Source of the DNA: Laedolimicola sp934402125
GTDB taxonomy: Bacteria > Bacillota > Clostridia > Lachnospirales > Lachnospiraceae
DNA length: 64,000 bases
Assembly: GCF_052065835.1 (NCBI RefSeq)
Contig: NZ_JBQHTG010000002.1
Location: 310,001 to 374,000 of the forward strand
Reading direction: 5' to 3'
Each line of letters begins with the position of its first letter. Position 1 is the first letter of the stretch. The notes under the pieces are model-generated. The model had not been told where the DNA came from and searched no databases. It saw only the letters and a list, made by a program, of their open reading frames with translations. This document shows positions 1 through 8,463 of this stretch, one piece after another. Position numbers and translations under genes: made by a program.

Positions 1-2
1 AG

Positions 3-395
3 TGGAATGAAAACTTTAAAACTTCTGTAGGAAAAGCCAGCTATGAGAAGATTGAACAGGGTTTTCATCGGAAATTCTGTTATATCACAACGGCAGCCTG
101 TGAGAGCCAGGGAAAAGCAGATAACTGCTACGAACTGGAAACTCTGCGCGCTTATCGTGATAATTATCTTCTACAGAGCGAAGAAGGTGAGGCCATGGTA
201 AAGGAGTATTATAATATTGCTCCCACCATTGTAAACCGCATCGGACGGGAGGAAAACGCGAAGGCTGTGTACGACGAGATCTGGAATACCTATCTGTGCG
301 ACTGTATCCACAAGATCGAAAACGGTGAGCAGGAAGCCTGCCGGGAACGCTATGCAGAGATGGTCTATGATTTGAAGAGCCGCTATATGGCATAA
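3..395 (+). CDS. C-terminal part of a CFI-box-CTERM domain protein (5' truncated)
   Basis: The reading frame is open from the first bases of the window and ends with TAA at 393-395, so only the last 130 residues of a longer protein are visible. The part beginning CYITTAAC, followed by ELETLRAYRDNYLL and a Y-x-x-x-AP-x-I-V stretch, matches the CFI-box C-terminal domain, a short module found at the end of many otherwise unrelated bacterial proteins; its function is unknown. An internal ATG at 195 lies inside this domain and is not a believable start. The rest of the protein, and so its main function, is outside the window. A terminator follows within 25 bp. Confidence 0.7.
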   Translation, partial: WNENFKTSVGKASYEKIEQGFHRKFCYITTAACESQGKADNCYELETLRAYRDNYLLQSEEGEAMVKEYYNIAPTIVNRIGREENAKAVYDEIWNTYLCDCIHKIENGEQEACRERYAEMVYDLKSRYMA

Positions 396-416
396 GCTTT
401 CAAACAGGTATAAATG

Positions 417-472
417 CCCTGACCGGAAAGCATACTAAAGAAAAAGTATGTGAGAAAGGTCAGGGTATTTTT
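417..472 (+). terminator. Intrinsic terminator ending at the next start codon
   Basis: CCCTGACC (417-424) pairs with GGTCAGGG (458-465), with an inner CATACT/AGTATG stem, followed by TATTTTT (466-472). It ends transcription of the CFI-box gene, and the T-tract runs directly into the ATG of the next gene at 473. Confidence 0.85.
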
Positions 473-1129
473 ATGGAACAAAATAAGGAAATCAATGACA
501 ATGGACAGCTGACACTGGAGGAAGGCGGCCGGAAGATTCATCTGTTGAATATCATCGGAGAGATCGAAGGACATGAGTGTCTGGCGTCCGGTGCGAAAAC
601 AACGAAATACGAACATGTGATTCCGCAGCTGGCGACGCTGGAAGATCAGCCCGCTGTGAAAGGACTTCTGGTGCTGATCAATACCGTAGGCGGAGATGTG
701 GAATCGGGACTGGCGATTGCGGAGCTGATTGCGTCCTTAAGTAAGCCTGTGGTATCGCTGGTGCTGGGTGGAAGTCATTCGATCGGCGTGCCTCTGGCTG
801 TGTCCGCGGATTATTCCTTTATTGTTCCTACCGGAACTATGATGATTCACCCGGTACGGATGACCGGACTCATCATCGGGGTGCCGCAGACCTTCGATTA
901 TTTTCAGAAAATCCAGGATCGGATTTCAGGGTTCATCACAGATCATAGCCGGATTTCCAGGGAACGTCTGAACGCCCTGATGCTGGAGACCGGAGAGCTT
1001 ACCAAGGACGTGGGCTCGGTCCTGGTGGGAAGCCGGGCAGTGGAGGAAGGCCTGATTGATGAGGTGGGCGGCATTGCCGCCGCGTTTTCAAAATTATATC
1101 AAATGATAGACGCAAAAGCGGGAACATGA
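473..1129 (+). CDS. TepA-like ClpP-family serine protease
   Basis: A 218-residue ClpP-fold protein of the TepA/YmfB type that in Firmicutes sits next to ftsK/spoIIIE. The crotonase-like core includes LINTVGGDVESGL (about 68-80). The nucleophile region reads GGSHSIG with the serine at 103, and the histidine region reads MMIHP with His126, so two catalytic residues are in place. The ClpP N-terminal loops that dock an AAA+ ATPase are not recognisable, and no ClpX/ClpA gene is nearby. The only in-frame start is ATG473; its upstream region is occupied by the arm of a terminator hairpin, so the ribosome binding site is poor. B. subtilis TepA was linked to protein translocation and spore protein turnover; the substrate here is unknown. 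Confidence 0.85.
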   Translation: MEQNKEINDNGQLTLEEGGRKIHLLNIIGEIEGHECLASGAKTTKYEHVIPQLATLEDQPAVKGLLVLINTVGGDVESGLAIAELIASLSKPVVSLVLGGSHSIGVPLAVSADYSFIVPTGTMMIHPVRMTGLIIGVPQTFDYFQKIQDRISGFITDHSRISRERLNALMLETGELTKDVGSVLVGSRAVEEGLIDEVGGIAAAFSKLYQMIDAKAGT

Positions 1130-1135
1130 TATAAT
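1127..1135 (+). promoter_or_regulatory. Candidate extended -10 promoter for ftsK/spoIIIE
   Basis: TGaTATAAT (1127-1135) is a perfect extended -10 element 38 bp upstream of the translocase start. No convincing -35 hexamer is visible, as is usual for extended -10 promoters. It overlaps the last codon and stop codon of the ClpP-like gene. Confidence 0.45.
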
Positions 1136-1172
1136 ATTAATAATTATGCGATAAAAAGGGAGGACAAAAGAG

Positions 1173-3803
1173 ATGGCATCAGGGACCTCCGGCAAGCGCC
1201 GGACAACCACGCGAAAAAAGACAACGGCCTCCAGAAAGACAACGGCAAAGCGGAAGGAAGAAAACGCGTTTATCAGGGACGAGGTAACCGTCCTGATTCT
1301 TTTTGCGGTTTCCATTCTGCTTTTGATTAGTAATTTTGGAGTCGGAGGAGCTGCCGGCAGCTTTGTCAGCGGCATCATGTTTGGATTATTTGGAATTTTT
1401 GCATATATTCTGCCGGTTGTTCTGTTTCTGGTCACAGCATTTTCCATTTCCAACCGGGACAACACCATTGCGGCTGTGAAGGTAGGAGCCATGGTGATTG
1501 CAGGCGTACTTCTGTGCGCGGCATTCCAGCTGCTGTTCGGGGAAAAGGACGGTGTCGGAACAATAACCGCTTTTTATACTTATGCGTCAGAGCATAAGAC
1601 CGGAGGAGGCGCACTGGGCGGCCTGATCTGCAAGGCTTTGACCGGAGCCTTCGGCCTGGTAGGTGCCTGGATTATTCTGCTGGTGTTGTTTATTATCTGC
1701 GCGGTTGTGATTACAGAGCGTTCCTTTATCGGCGGGGTAAAAACCGGAAGCAAACGGGTCTATGACACGGCCAGAGAGGACGCGCGAAGATATCGAATTC
1801 AGGCCGAAGAACGCAGAGAGGCCAGACAGAAAGCTCTGGAGGAACAGGCCCTGGAGCAGGAAGAGGAACCGAATCCGAAACCGGTTTCTGCGGAACCCAG
1901 AAGACCCCGCCGGGAGCATAGGGTTTCCGGTATTGCATTGGAAGAGACAGTTATAAAAGGACCTACAGAAAAGGAAAATTTTATAAAAAACAACGTGGAA
2001 CCGGAGGACACAGCCGAGAGGCAGGAAAGCTATACGGACGAAATGCGGGAAATCACCCTGCCGGATCTGAAGGATCTGGATGACATGTTCCGGATTCCGA
2101 TTCATCGGGAACGCCCGGAGAAAGCAGAAGAAGAAGAAGAACCGGCAGAAGCTCCTGTGGATACGCATCCGGAAACCTTTGCGGCTGAAATAACAAAGGA
2201 TCCGGAACCGGTAAAGGAAGCGCCGAAGCAACAGGCAGCGCCGATCCCGGCTCCTCCTGTATCGGCTGAAAAACAGGATCCTGTACGGACACAGCCGGCT
2301 TCCACACCGATCCAGGTGGAAGCAGAATATCTCTATCCGCCTCTCCGGCTGCTGAAGCAGGTGCGCCATACGGAAAACCGGGACGCAGACCGGATTCTTC
2401 ACGATACAGCCCTGCATCTGCAGCAGATTCTCCGGGATTTCGGCGTGGGTGTGACTGTAACGGATGTAAGCCAGGGACCGGCTGTTACCCGCTATGAGCT
2501 GCAGCCGGATCAGGGCGTCAAGGTGAATAAGATTGTCAGCCTGGCGGATGATATCAAGCTGAATCTGGCCGTGACGGATGTGCGGATTGAGGCTCCGATT
2601 CCAGGAAAGGCAGCGGTAGGAATCGAGGTTCCCAATGCGGAAAACTCCATTGTTTCCTTCCGGGAGCTGGTATCCTCCCAGGAATTTAAGGCGCATAAAT
2701 CCAGACTGGCTTTTGCGGTGGGTAAGGATATTGCGGGCAAGATCATGGTGACGGATATTGCGAAGATGCCCCATCTTCTGATCGCGGGAGCTACCGGTTC
2801 CGGTAAATCCGTGTGCATCAATACCCTGATCATGAGCCTTCTTTATAAGGCAACGCCGGACGAAGTAAAGCTGATTATGATCGATCCGAAGGTTGTGGAG
2901 CTGAGTACATACAATGGAATTCCGCATCTTTTGATCCCGGTAGTCACAGATCCGAAAAAGGCGGCCGGAGCCCTGAACTGGGCAGTGGCAGAGATGACGC
3001 ACCGTTATAAGCTTTTTGCCGATTACAATGTCCGGAATCTGGAAGGCTATAATGAGAAAATCAAAAATATAGAACACATCGAGGACGATACAAAGCCCAG
3101 GAAGCTGCCGCAGATCGTGATTGTGGTGGACGAGCTCGCAGATCTGATGATGGTAGCGCCTGGCGAGGTGGAAGATGCCATCTGCCGTCTGGCACAGCTG
3201 GCCCGCGCGGCAGGAATTCATCTGATTATCGCGACCCAGAGACCTTCGGTAAATGTCATCACCGGACTTATCAAGGCCAATATGCCGTCCCGGATTGCCT
3301 TTGCCGTATCCTCCGGTGTGGATTCCAGAACCATTCTCGATATGAATGGGGCGGAAAAGCTGCTGGGAAAGGGCGATATGCTCTTTTATCCCTACGGTTA
3401 CCCGAAACCAGTCCGCGTGCAGGGCGCCTTTGTATCCGATGAGGAGGTCAGCGCAGTGGTAGAGTTCCTGAAGGAAAACAACAGCGGCAACGGCTACAGT
3501 ACGGCAGTGGAAGAGCACATCAATACTGTACAGACCTCCGAACCGGAAGCTGCTCCCGGTGGTTCAGGCGATGGGCCAGAGCGGGATCCCCTGTTTGCGG
3601 AAGCCGGAAGGTTTATCATTGAGAAGGATAAGGCCTCTATCGGCATGCTGCAGCGCTGGTTTAAGGTCGGCTTTAACCGGGCTGCCCGGATTATGGATCA
3701 GCTGGCGGAAGCCGGCGTGGTAGGAGAGGAAGCTGGAACGAAGCCCCGGGAAATCCGGATGTCGATGGAAGAATTTGAACGGTATCTGGAAGAATACGTC
3801 TGA
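1173..3803 (+). CDS. ftsK: DNA translocase FtsK/SpoIIIE
   Basis: An 876-residue septal DNA pump that moves chromosome ends through the division or sporulation septum. A Lys/Arg/Thr-rich cytoplasmic start is followed by four predicted membrane segments (about 36-180), then an acidic, Pro-rich linker (about 210-400). The RecA-like motor has the Walker A motif GATGSGKS near 539-546 and Walker B VIVVDELADL near 645-655, followed by ATQRPSVNVITG. The C-terminal winged-helix gamma domain (from about 804) carries the RAARIMDQLAEAG recognition region that reads KOPS/SRS sites. Length and order match SpoIIIE/SftA-class translocases; the membrane segments favour FtsK/SpoIIIE over SftA. The start ATG has GGGAGG 9 nt upstream. 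Confidence 0.97.
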   Translation: MASGTSGKRRTTTRKKTTASRKTTAKRKEENAFIRDEVTVLILFAVSILLLISNFGVGGAAGSFVSGIMFGLFGIFAYILPVVLFLVTAFSISNRDNTIAAVKVGAMVIAGVLLCAAFQLLFGEKDGVGTITAFYTYASEHKTGGGALGGLICKALTGAFGLVGAWIILLVLFIICAVVITERSFIGGVKTGSKRVYDTAREDARRYRIQAEERREARQKALEEQALEQEEEPNPKPVSAEPRRPRREHRVSGIALEETVIKGPTEKENFIKNNVEPEDTAERQESYTDEMREITLPDLKDLDDMFRIPIHRERPEKAEEEEEPAEAPVDTHPETFAAEITKDPEPVKEAPKQQAAPIPAPPVSAEKQDPVRTQPASTPIQVEAEYLYPPLRLLKQVRHTENRDADRILHDTALHLQQILRDFGVGVTVTDVSQGPAVTRYELQPDQGVKVNKIVSLADDIKLNLAVTDVRIEAPIPGKAAVGIEVPNAENSIVSFRELVSSQEFKAHKSRLAFAVGKDIAGKIMVTDIAKMPHLLIAGATGSGKSVCINTLIMSLLYKATPDEVKLIMIDPKVVELSTYNGIPHLLIPVVTDPKKAAGALNWAVAEMTHRYKLFADYNVRNLEGYNEKIKNIEHIEDDTKPRKLPQIVIVVDELADLMMVAPGEVEDAICRLAQLARAAGIHLIIATQRPSVNVITGLIKANMPSRIAFAVSSGVDSRTILDMNGAEKLLGKGDMLFYPYGYPKPVRVQGAFVSDEEVSAVVEFLKENNSGNGYSTAVEEHINTVQTSEPEAAPGGSGDGPERDPLFAEAGRFIIEKDKASIGMLQRWFKVGFNRAARIMDQLAEAGVVGEEAGTKPREIRMSMEEFERYLEEYV

Positions 3804-3823
3804 TTGCAAAAGAGAGGAAGCCT

Positions 3824-4780
3824 ATGAAGTGTCCGAATTGCGGGAGCGAGCTTGAACCCGGTAAAATATATTGTGAGCACTGCGGTCATGAAATCCAGAT
3901 CGTCCCGGATTATGATCCGATGGATGAATTTCTGGTAGGTCAGGATGAGGTTGAACATAAAAACACGGAAGAGAAACTGAAGCCGGATTTCGGGAAAACG
4001 AATGAAAAGGTGGAAGCAGACAGAGAACAGGGGCTGCGTCCTGTATCCCGTCTGAGCCGGAAGTATAAGTGTGCTCTTCTGGCACTTGTTGGCCTGTTGT
4101 GCTTTGCTACCTTCCGTTTTTCCTATATAATGATGACCAGTGACAGCAATTACAGCTATCAGTTAAAAAAAGGAAAAAAATATCTGAAAAAGGATGAGTA
4201 TGAGCAGGCTGTAGAATATCTGCGCCGGGCATTGGAGCTCGATCAGGATCGGGGTGGGACGGATGTAGAGCCTATGCTGCTGCTGGCGGAAACTTATGCG
4301 GAAATGGATGAAAAAAAGCTGGCTGTCACCTATATGGAGCAGGCTATTAAGATGGAAAAAAATACCAAAGGAGACAGTAAGCTTCTGGTTACCCTGTATC
4401 TGGATATGATGGATCTGCTGAACGTGACCGGACAGACCGAACGGGTCAATCAGGTTATCCGGGATTGTCCTTATGAGGATATCCGGGATCAGCTCCTGGC
4501 TTACCGGATCGAAAAGCCAGTCTGTGATACCCCAGAGGGTTTATACAATTATTATCTGCGCCTGAATCTCAGCGCGGAATACGGAAGCGTTTATTATACG
4601 CTGGATGGCAGCATTCCCACCAGGGAGAGTACCCGTTACGAAAAACCCATTGAGCTTACGGAGGAGGGCGACGTGCTCCTTTGTGCTGTAGCTATCAATA
4701 AAAAGGGAATGGTCAGCGAACCGCTGGTACTGGCCTATAAACTTGATTTTCCGGCTGTGGATACAGCGAATGAAGAATAA
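3824..4780 (+). CDS. Zinc-ribbon, single-span membrane protein with TPR and CHB_HEX_C-like domain
   Basis: A 318-residue protein of unknown function with a clear modular order. A zinc ribbon lies at the extreme N-terminus (Cys3, Cys6, Cys17, Cys20). A charged linker leads to one membrane helix (about 82-104). TPR-like helices follow (about 112-205), for example YLKKDEYEQAVEYLRRALEL. The last part (about 230-310) resembles the chitobiase/FN3-associated CHB_HEX_C fold, with YYTLDGSIPTRESTRY. The topology suggests the ribbon is cytoplasmic and the TPR plus C-terminal domain are outside the membrane. It starts 20 bp after ftsK with an AGAGAGG ribosome binding site and is probably co-transcribed with it. 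Family members are common in Lachnospiraceae; no role is established. Confidence 0.75.
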   Translation: MKCPNCGSELEPGKIYCEHCGHEIQIVPDYDPMDEFLVGQDEVEHKNTEEKLKPDFGKTNEKVEADREQGLRPVSRLSRKYKCALLALVGLLCFATFRFSYIMMTSDSNYSYQLKKGKKYLKKDEYEQAVEYLRRALELDQDRGGTDVEPMLLLAETYAEMDEKKLAVTYMEQAIKMEKNTKGDSKLLVTLYLDMMDLLNVTGQTERVNQVIRDCPYEDIRDQLLAYRIEKPVCDTPEGLYNYYLRLNLSAEYGSVYYTLDGSIPTRESTRYEKPIELTEEGDVLLCAVAINKKGMVSEPLVLAYKLDFPAVDTANEE

Positions 4781-4791
4781 GGAGGAAGACT

Positions 4792-5094
4792 ATGGTAAAG
4801 CATCTGGTTATGTGGAATTTTAAGGAAGATTTTCCGGAGGAGAAAAAGGAAGCCCTTGCAAAAGAGGCAGACGCGCGCCTGAAAGCGCTGGTCGGTCAGA
4901 TTAAGGGACTGACCTTTGCGGAAATGAAGCTCAACAGGCTTCCCGGAAGCAACCGGGAGCTGCTGTTGGTGTCTGATGTGGAGACAGAAGAGGATCTGGC
5001 CGCGTATCAGGTACATCCGCTTCATGTGGCAGTGGCAACGGAGATCATCAAACCGGCCACCTGTGATCGGGCCTGCTTTGATTATGAAATTTAG
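4792..5094 (+). CDS. Dabb family stress-responsive alpha/beta barrel protein
   Basis: A 100-residue dimeric alpha/beta-barrel (Dabb) protein. It has the family's opening MVKHLVMWNFKED, the central MKLNRLP region and the closing HPLHVAVATEII. The family includes plant stress proteins and bacterial proteins of mostly unknown catalytic role. Strong ribosome binding site AAGGAGG 6 bp before ATG4792; it follows the TPR gene by 11 bp and closes this transcription unit. No obvious terminator follows. Confidence 0.8.
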   Translation: MVKHLVMWNFKEDFPEEKKEALAKEADARLKALVGQIKGLTFAEMKLNRLPGSNRELLLVSDVETEEDLAAYQVHPLHVAVATEIIKPATCDRACFDYEI

Positions 5095-5124
5095 TATTAT
5101 TTTATCAGAAAATAAATCTAACGG

Positions 5125-5153
5125 TTGAAATCTGTGAAAAATTGCTTTATTAT
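5125..5153 (+). promoter_or_regulatory. Sigma-A promoter for nfnAB
   Basis: TTGAAA (5125-5130), a 17-bp spacer, then TATTAT (5148-5153). It is the only convincing promoter between the Dabb gene and nfnA and would give a 5' leader of about 90 nt. Confidence 0.75.
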
Positions 5154-5174
5154 ATTGAAGATGAGTTAAATTCA

Positions 5175-5199
5175 GGCCGTGGGATATATTCCGACGGCC
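5175..5199 (+). promoter_or_regulatory. Leader hairpin upstream of nfnA
   Basis: GGCCGT (5175-5180) pairs with ACGGCC (5194-5199), extended by an inner GGA/TCC across a single mismatch around a TATAT loop. It lies in the 5' leader and has no T-tract, so it is more likely an RNA-stability or regulatory element than a terminator. Confidence 0.5.
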
Positions 5200-5249
5200 C
5201 TTAAGCGGGTATTCAAGGATCCGCAAGACTATACTCCAGGAGGAAACGT

Positions 5250-6134
5250 ATGTTCAAGATTGTAAAAGCAGAGCAGCTCTCTGCAAATGTTTACAAGAAA
5301 GTTGTCCTCGCTCCGAGAGTGGCAGCATCTTGTCAGCCGGGACAGTTTATTATCGTAAGACTGGATGAGACAGGGGAGCGTATCCCGCTGACTATCTGTG
5401 ATTATGACAGAGAAGCAGGAACCGTTACGATCGTATTCCAGCCCATCGGTGTATCTACCAGCAAGATGGTAGATCTGAAAGAGGGAGATTATTTCCTTGA
5501 CTTCGTAGGACCGCTGGGACGTCCGTCCGAGCTGGTAACAGACGATTTCGAAGAGGTAAAGAAGAAGAAGGTTATCTTCATCGCCGGCGGCGTAGGAACC
5601 GCTCCGGTATATCCCCAGGCAAAATGGCTTCATGATCATGGTGTAGAGTGCGATATCATCATCGGCGCCCGTTCCAAGGACATCCTGATCATGGAAGAGG
5701 AAATGAGCAAGGTTGGTAATCTGTACCTGTGTACCGATGACGGAAGCTACGGCTTCAAGGGCGTAGGTACTGCCATGCTGGAGAAGCTGGTAAGCGAGGG
5801 TCATCACTATGATCTGTGCGTAGCCATCGGGCCGATGATCATGATGAAGTTTGCCTGCCTGACCACCAAGAAGCTTGGAATTCCAACCATTGTCAGCATG
5901 AACCCGATCATGGTAGACGGAACCGGTATGTGCGGAGCCTGTCGTGTGGTTGTAGGTGATGAGGTTAAGTTTGCATGTGTAGACGGACCGGAGTTCGACG
6001 GTCATAAGATCGATTTCGATCAGGCTATGAAGCGTGCAGCTATGTACAAGACAGAAGAAGGCCGCCGCATGCTTGCATACAAGGAAGGAAAGACACATCA
6101 CGGCGGATGTGGAAATTGCGGAGGTGACAAGTAA
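5250..6134 (+). CDS. nfnA: NADH-dependent ferredoxin:NADP+ oxidoreductase subunit A (NfnA)
   Basis: A 294-residue flavoprotein of the ferredoxin-NADP reductase/dihydroorotate dehydrogenase electron-transfer class. The N-terminal FAD-binding barrel includes IPLTICDYD (about 44-52), and the NAD-binding part includes FIAGGVGTAP (about 110-120). A [2Fe-2S] cluster region reads MCGACRVV...FACVDGPEF, and an additional CGNCGG motif lies at the C-terminus. Together with the next gene it matches the electron-bifurcating transhydrogenase NfnAB, which couples NADH and reduced ferredoxin to NADP+ reduction in clostridia. An alternative name is SudB or glutamate synthase-associated FNR. Ribosome binding site AGGAGG 5 bp upstream; its TAA overlaps the next ATG by one base. 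Confidence 0.88.
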   Translation: MFKIVKAEQLSANVYKKVVLAPRVAASCQPGQFIIVRLDETGERIPLTICDYDREAGTVTIVFQPIGVSTSKMVDLKEGDYFLDFVGPLGRPSELVTDDFEEVKKKKVIFIAGGVGTAPVYPQAKWLHDHGVECDIIIGARSKDILIMEEEMSKVGNLYLCTDDGSYGFKGVGTAMLEKLVSEGHHYDLCVAIGPMIMMKFACLTTKKLGIPTIVSMNPIMVDGTGMCGACRVVVGDEVKFACVDGPEFDGHKIDFDQAMKRAAMYKTEEGRRMLAYKEGKTHHGGCGNCGGDK

Positions 6135-7522
6135 TGGCTGACGTATTAAAGAAGGTTCCGGTAAGAGAGCAGGATCCGAAGGTTCGTGCTACGAATTTTG
6201 ATGAGGTCTGCCTTGGCTACAATAAGGACGAGGCAGTAGAAGAGGCACAGAGATGTCTCGGATGTAAGAAAGCAAAATGTATGGAAGGCTGCCCGGTACA
6301 GATTCATATTCCGGATTTCATCGGCGCAGTAAAGGAAGGCGACTTTGCAAAGGCATACAGCGTTATCAGCGAGTCTTCCGCACTTCCGGCTATCTGCGGA
6401 CGTGTATGTCCCCAGGAGAGCCAGTGTGAGGGCCGTTGTATCCGCGGTATCAAGGGCGAAGCTGTTTCCATCGGCAAGCTGGAGCGTTTCGTAGCTGACT
6501 GGGCAAGAGAACAGGGCATTAAGCCGGCAGCTCCCGCAGAGAAGAATGGCAAGAAAGTTGCTGTGATCGGTTCCGGCCCTGCAGGCCTGACCTGTGCAGG
6601 AGACCTGGCTAAGCTTGGTTATGATGTAACCATTTTCGAGGCACTGCATAAAGCAGGCGGCGTTCTGGTATACGGTATTCCGGAGTTCCGTCTTCCGAAG
6701 GACGGCGTAGTCCTTCCGGAGGTAGAAAATGTAAAATCTCTCGGCGTTAAGATCGAGACTGACGTTATCATCGGAAAGTCTGTCACCATCGACGAGCTGA
6801 TGGAGAATGAAGGCTTTGACGCTGTATTTATCGGATCCGGCGCAGGACTTCCGAAGTTTATGGGTATCCCGGGCGAGACAGCCTGCGGCGTATTCTCCGC
6901 AAACGAGTTCCTGACCAGAAATAACCTGATGAAGGCTTTTGACGAGAATTATGATACCCCGATCTTCCACGGCAAGAAGGTTGCTGTAGTCGGCGGCGGT
7001 AACGTAGCCATGGACGCTGCCCGTACGGCACTGCGTCTGGGCGCTGAGGTACATATTATCTACCGTCGTTCCGAGGAAGAGCTCCCGGCACGTAAGGAAG
7101 AAGTACATCACGCAAAAGAAGAGGGCATCATCTTTGATCTGCTGACCAACCCGGTAGAGATTCTCGAGGATGAGAATGACTGGGTAAAGGGTATCCGCTG
7201 CGTTCGCATGGAGCTTGGCGAGCCGGATGCTTCCGGAAGAAGACGCCCGGTAGAGGTAGAGGGATCTGAATTCGATATCGACGTCGATACCGTTATCATG
7301 TCTCTGGGAACCTCCCCGAACCCGCTGATTTCCTCTACGACCAAGGGTCTGGAAATCAATAGGAGAAAATGTATCGTTGCTGCAGAGGATACAGGAGCTA
7401 CCTCCAAGGCCGGCGTATTCGCAGGCGGAGACGCTGTAACAGGCGCTGCTACCGTTATCCTGGCAATGGGCGCAGGAAAAGAGGCTGCAAAGGGCATCCA
7501 CGAGTACCTGAGCCAGAAATAA
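6134..7522 (+). CDS. nfnB: NADPH-binding subunit NfnB / glutamate synthase small-subunit-like oxidoreductase
   Basis: A 462-residue GltD-like protein. The N-terminal iron-sulfur region has CLGCKKAKCMEGCPVQIHIP and AICGRVCPQESQCEGRCIRG, typical for two [4Fe-4S] clusters. It is followed by an FAD Rossmann motif VIGSGPAGLTCAGDLA (about 140-157) and an NADP-binding motif VVGGGNVAMDAART near 285. Linkage to NfnA by a TAATG overlap and the absence of a glutamate synthase large subunit favour the bifurcating transhydrogenase NfnAB over a true GOGAT. Codon use in both nfn genes is biased towards GTA, GGC and CTG, consistent with high expression. A strong terminator follows. Confidence 0.88.
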   Translation: MADVLKKVPVREQDPKVRATNFDEVCLGYNKDEAVEEAQRCLGCKKAKCMEGCPVQIHIPDFIGAVKEGDFAKAYSVISESSALPAICGRVCPQESQCEGRCIRGIKGEAVSIGKLERFVADWAREQGIKPAAPAEKNGKKVAVIGSGPAGLTCAGDLAKLGYDVTIFEALHKAGGVLVYGIPEFRLPKDGVVLPEVENVKSLGVKIETDVIIGKSVTIDELMENEGFDAVFIGSGAGLPKFMGIPGETACGVFSANEFLTRNNLMKAFDENYDTPIFHGKKVAVVGGGNVAMDAARTALRLGAEVHIIYRRSEEELPARKEEVHHAKEEGIIFDLLTNPVEILEDENDWVKGIRCVRMELGEPDASGRRRPVEVEGSEFDIDVDTVIMSLGTSPNPLISSTTKGLEINRRKCIVAAEDTGATSKAGVFAGGDAVTGAATVILAMGAGKEAAKGIHEYLSQK

Positions 7523-7546
7523 GTTTCTGAAAAAGCAGACAGAAAA

Positions 7547-7587
7547 CCACATTTTAAGAGAGAAATCTCTTGAAATGTGGTTTTTTT
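7547..7587 (+). terminator. Intrinsic terminator of nfnAB
   Basis: CCACATTT (7547-7554) and AAATGTGG (7573-7580) form a stem with an inner AGAG/CTCT pair, followed by seven T residues (7581-7587). Confidence 0.93.
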
Positions 7588-7599
7588 ATGCCGAGACAG

Positions 7600-7629
7600 T
7601 TGCCAAATACCGGGAAAATGGGGTAAGAT
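7600..7629 (+). promoter_or_regulatory. Candidate sigma-A promoter for the MBL hydrolase operon
   Basis: TTGCCA (7600-7605), an 18-bp spacer and TAAGAT (7624-7629), placed just after the nfn terminator and 33 bp before the next start codon. Confidence 0.5.
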
Positions 7630-7662
7630 AGAAAAGAATTTTACAGAAAAGAGGAATCCGGC

Positions 7663-8463
7663 ATGAAGCTTACCATACTCGGAACCGGCAATGCGCTGGT
7701 AACAGAGTGTTATAATACCTGTTATGTTTTAACCAGTGAAGAAGGTCATTTTCTGGTGGACGGAGGAGGCGGAAGTGAAATCCTGGCAAGGCTGAAGCGG
7801 GCCGGGATCGACGTCAATGACATTCACCATATTTTTGTAACCCACAAGCATATTGATCATGTCATGGGCATTATCTGGATGCTGCGCGTAATCTGTCAGA
7901 ATATGAACGCCGGAAAGTATCAGGGAGAGGCTTATATCTACGCCCATCAGGAACTGACGGAAATGCTTCGGACCCTGGCGGAGATGCTGCTGAACAAAAA
8001 AGAGACGAAGCTCATCGGCGACCGGGTACATCTGGTTCCCGTGTCCGACGGCGAGCAGAAGAAGATTCTGGGACACACCTACACCTTTTTTGATATCGGA
8101 TCCACCAAGGCGAAGCAGTACGGTTACATGTGTGATCTGGGGGACGGCCGGAAGCTGACCTGCTGCGGTGACGAGCCCTACAATGAGAAAGATGAGCAGT
8201 ATGCCGCCGGAAGCGACTGGCTTCTCCACGAGGCCTTCTGTCTGGACGGGCAGGCTGACATCTTCCGGCCCTATGAAAAGCATCATTCTACGGTAAAGGA
8301 CGCCTGCGAGCTGGCGGAGCGCCTGCATGTGAAAAACCTGCTTTTATACCATACGGAGGATAAGAACATCGCCCGTCGCCAGGAGCTGTACCGGGCGGAG
8401 GGAGAAACATATTTTACCGGAAACCTTCTGATTCCGGAGGATATGGATGTGATTGAATTATGA
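7663..8463 (+). CDS. Metallo-beta-lactamase fold hydrolase (RNase Z-like)
   Basis: A 266-residue MBL-fold protein. The metal-binding signature HKHIDH is at 61-66, preceded by VDGGGGSE at the second strand. Further ligands are probably the Asp in CCGDEP and the His in LLYHTED. The start MKLTILGTGNA is typical of the RNase Z/arylsulfatase-like branch, but the RNase Z exosite arm is not evident, so the substrate is uncertain. It overlaps rlmH by 4 bp (ATGA), suggesting translational coupling. Confidence 0.8.
   Translation: MKLTILGTGNALVTECYNTCYVLTSEEGHFLVDGGGGSEILARLKRAGIDVNDIHHIFVTHKHIDHVMGIIWMLRVICQNMNAGKYQGEAYIYAHQELTEMLRTLAEMLLNKKETKLIGDRVHLVPVSDGEQKKILGHTYTFFDIGSTKAKQYGYMCDLGDGRKLTCCGDEPYNEKDEQYAAGSDWLLHEAFCLDGQADIFRPYEKHHSTVKDACELAERLHVKNLLLYHTEDKNIARRQELYRAEGETYFTGNLLIPEDMDVIEL

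Noticed and set aside
1587..3518. Very long open frame antisense to ftsK (643 codons)
   Set aside because: It is the shadow of strong codon bias in ftsK; the product has no domain, is rich in Arg, Cys and His, and has no ribosome binding site.
5229..7552. Long antisense frames opposite nfnA and nfnB
   Set aside because: They run exactly opposite the two genes, contain no recognisable domain and are explained by the codon bias of highly expressed genes.
7588..7626. 12-codon peptide directly after the nfnAB terminator
   Set aside because: It has no ribosome binding site and overlaps the promoter of the next gene; the ATG after a T-tract is chance.
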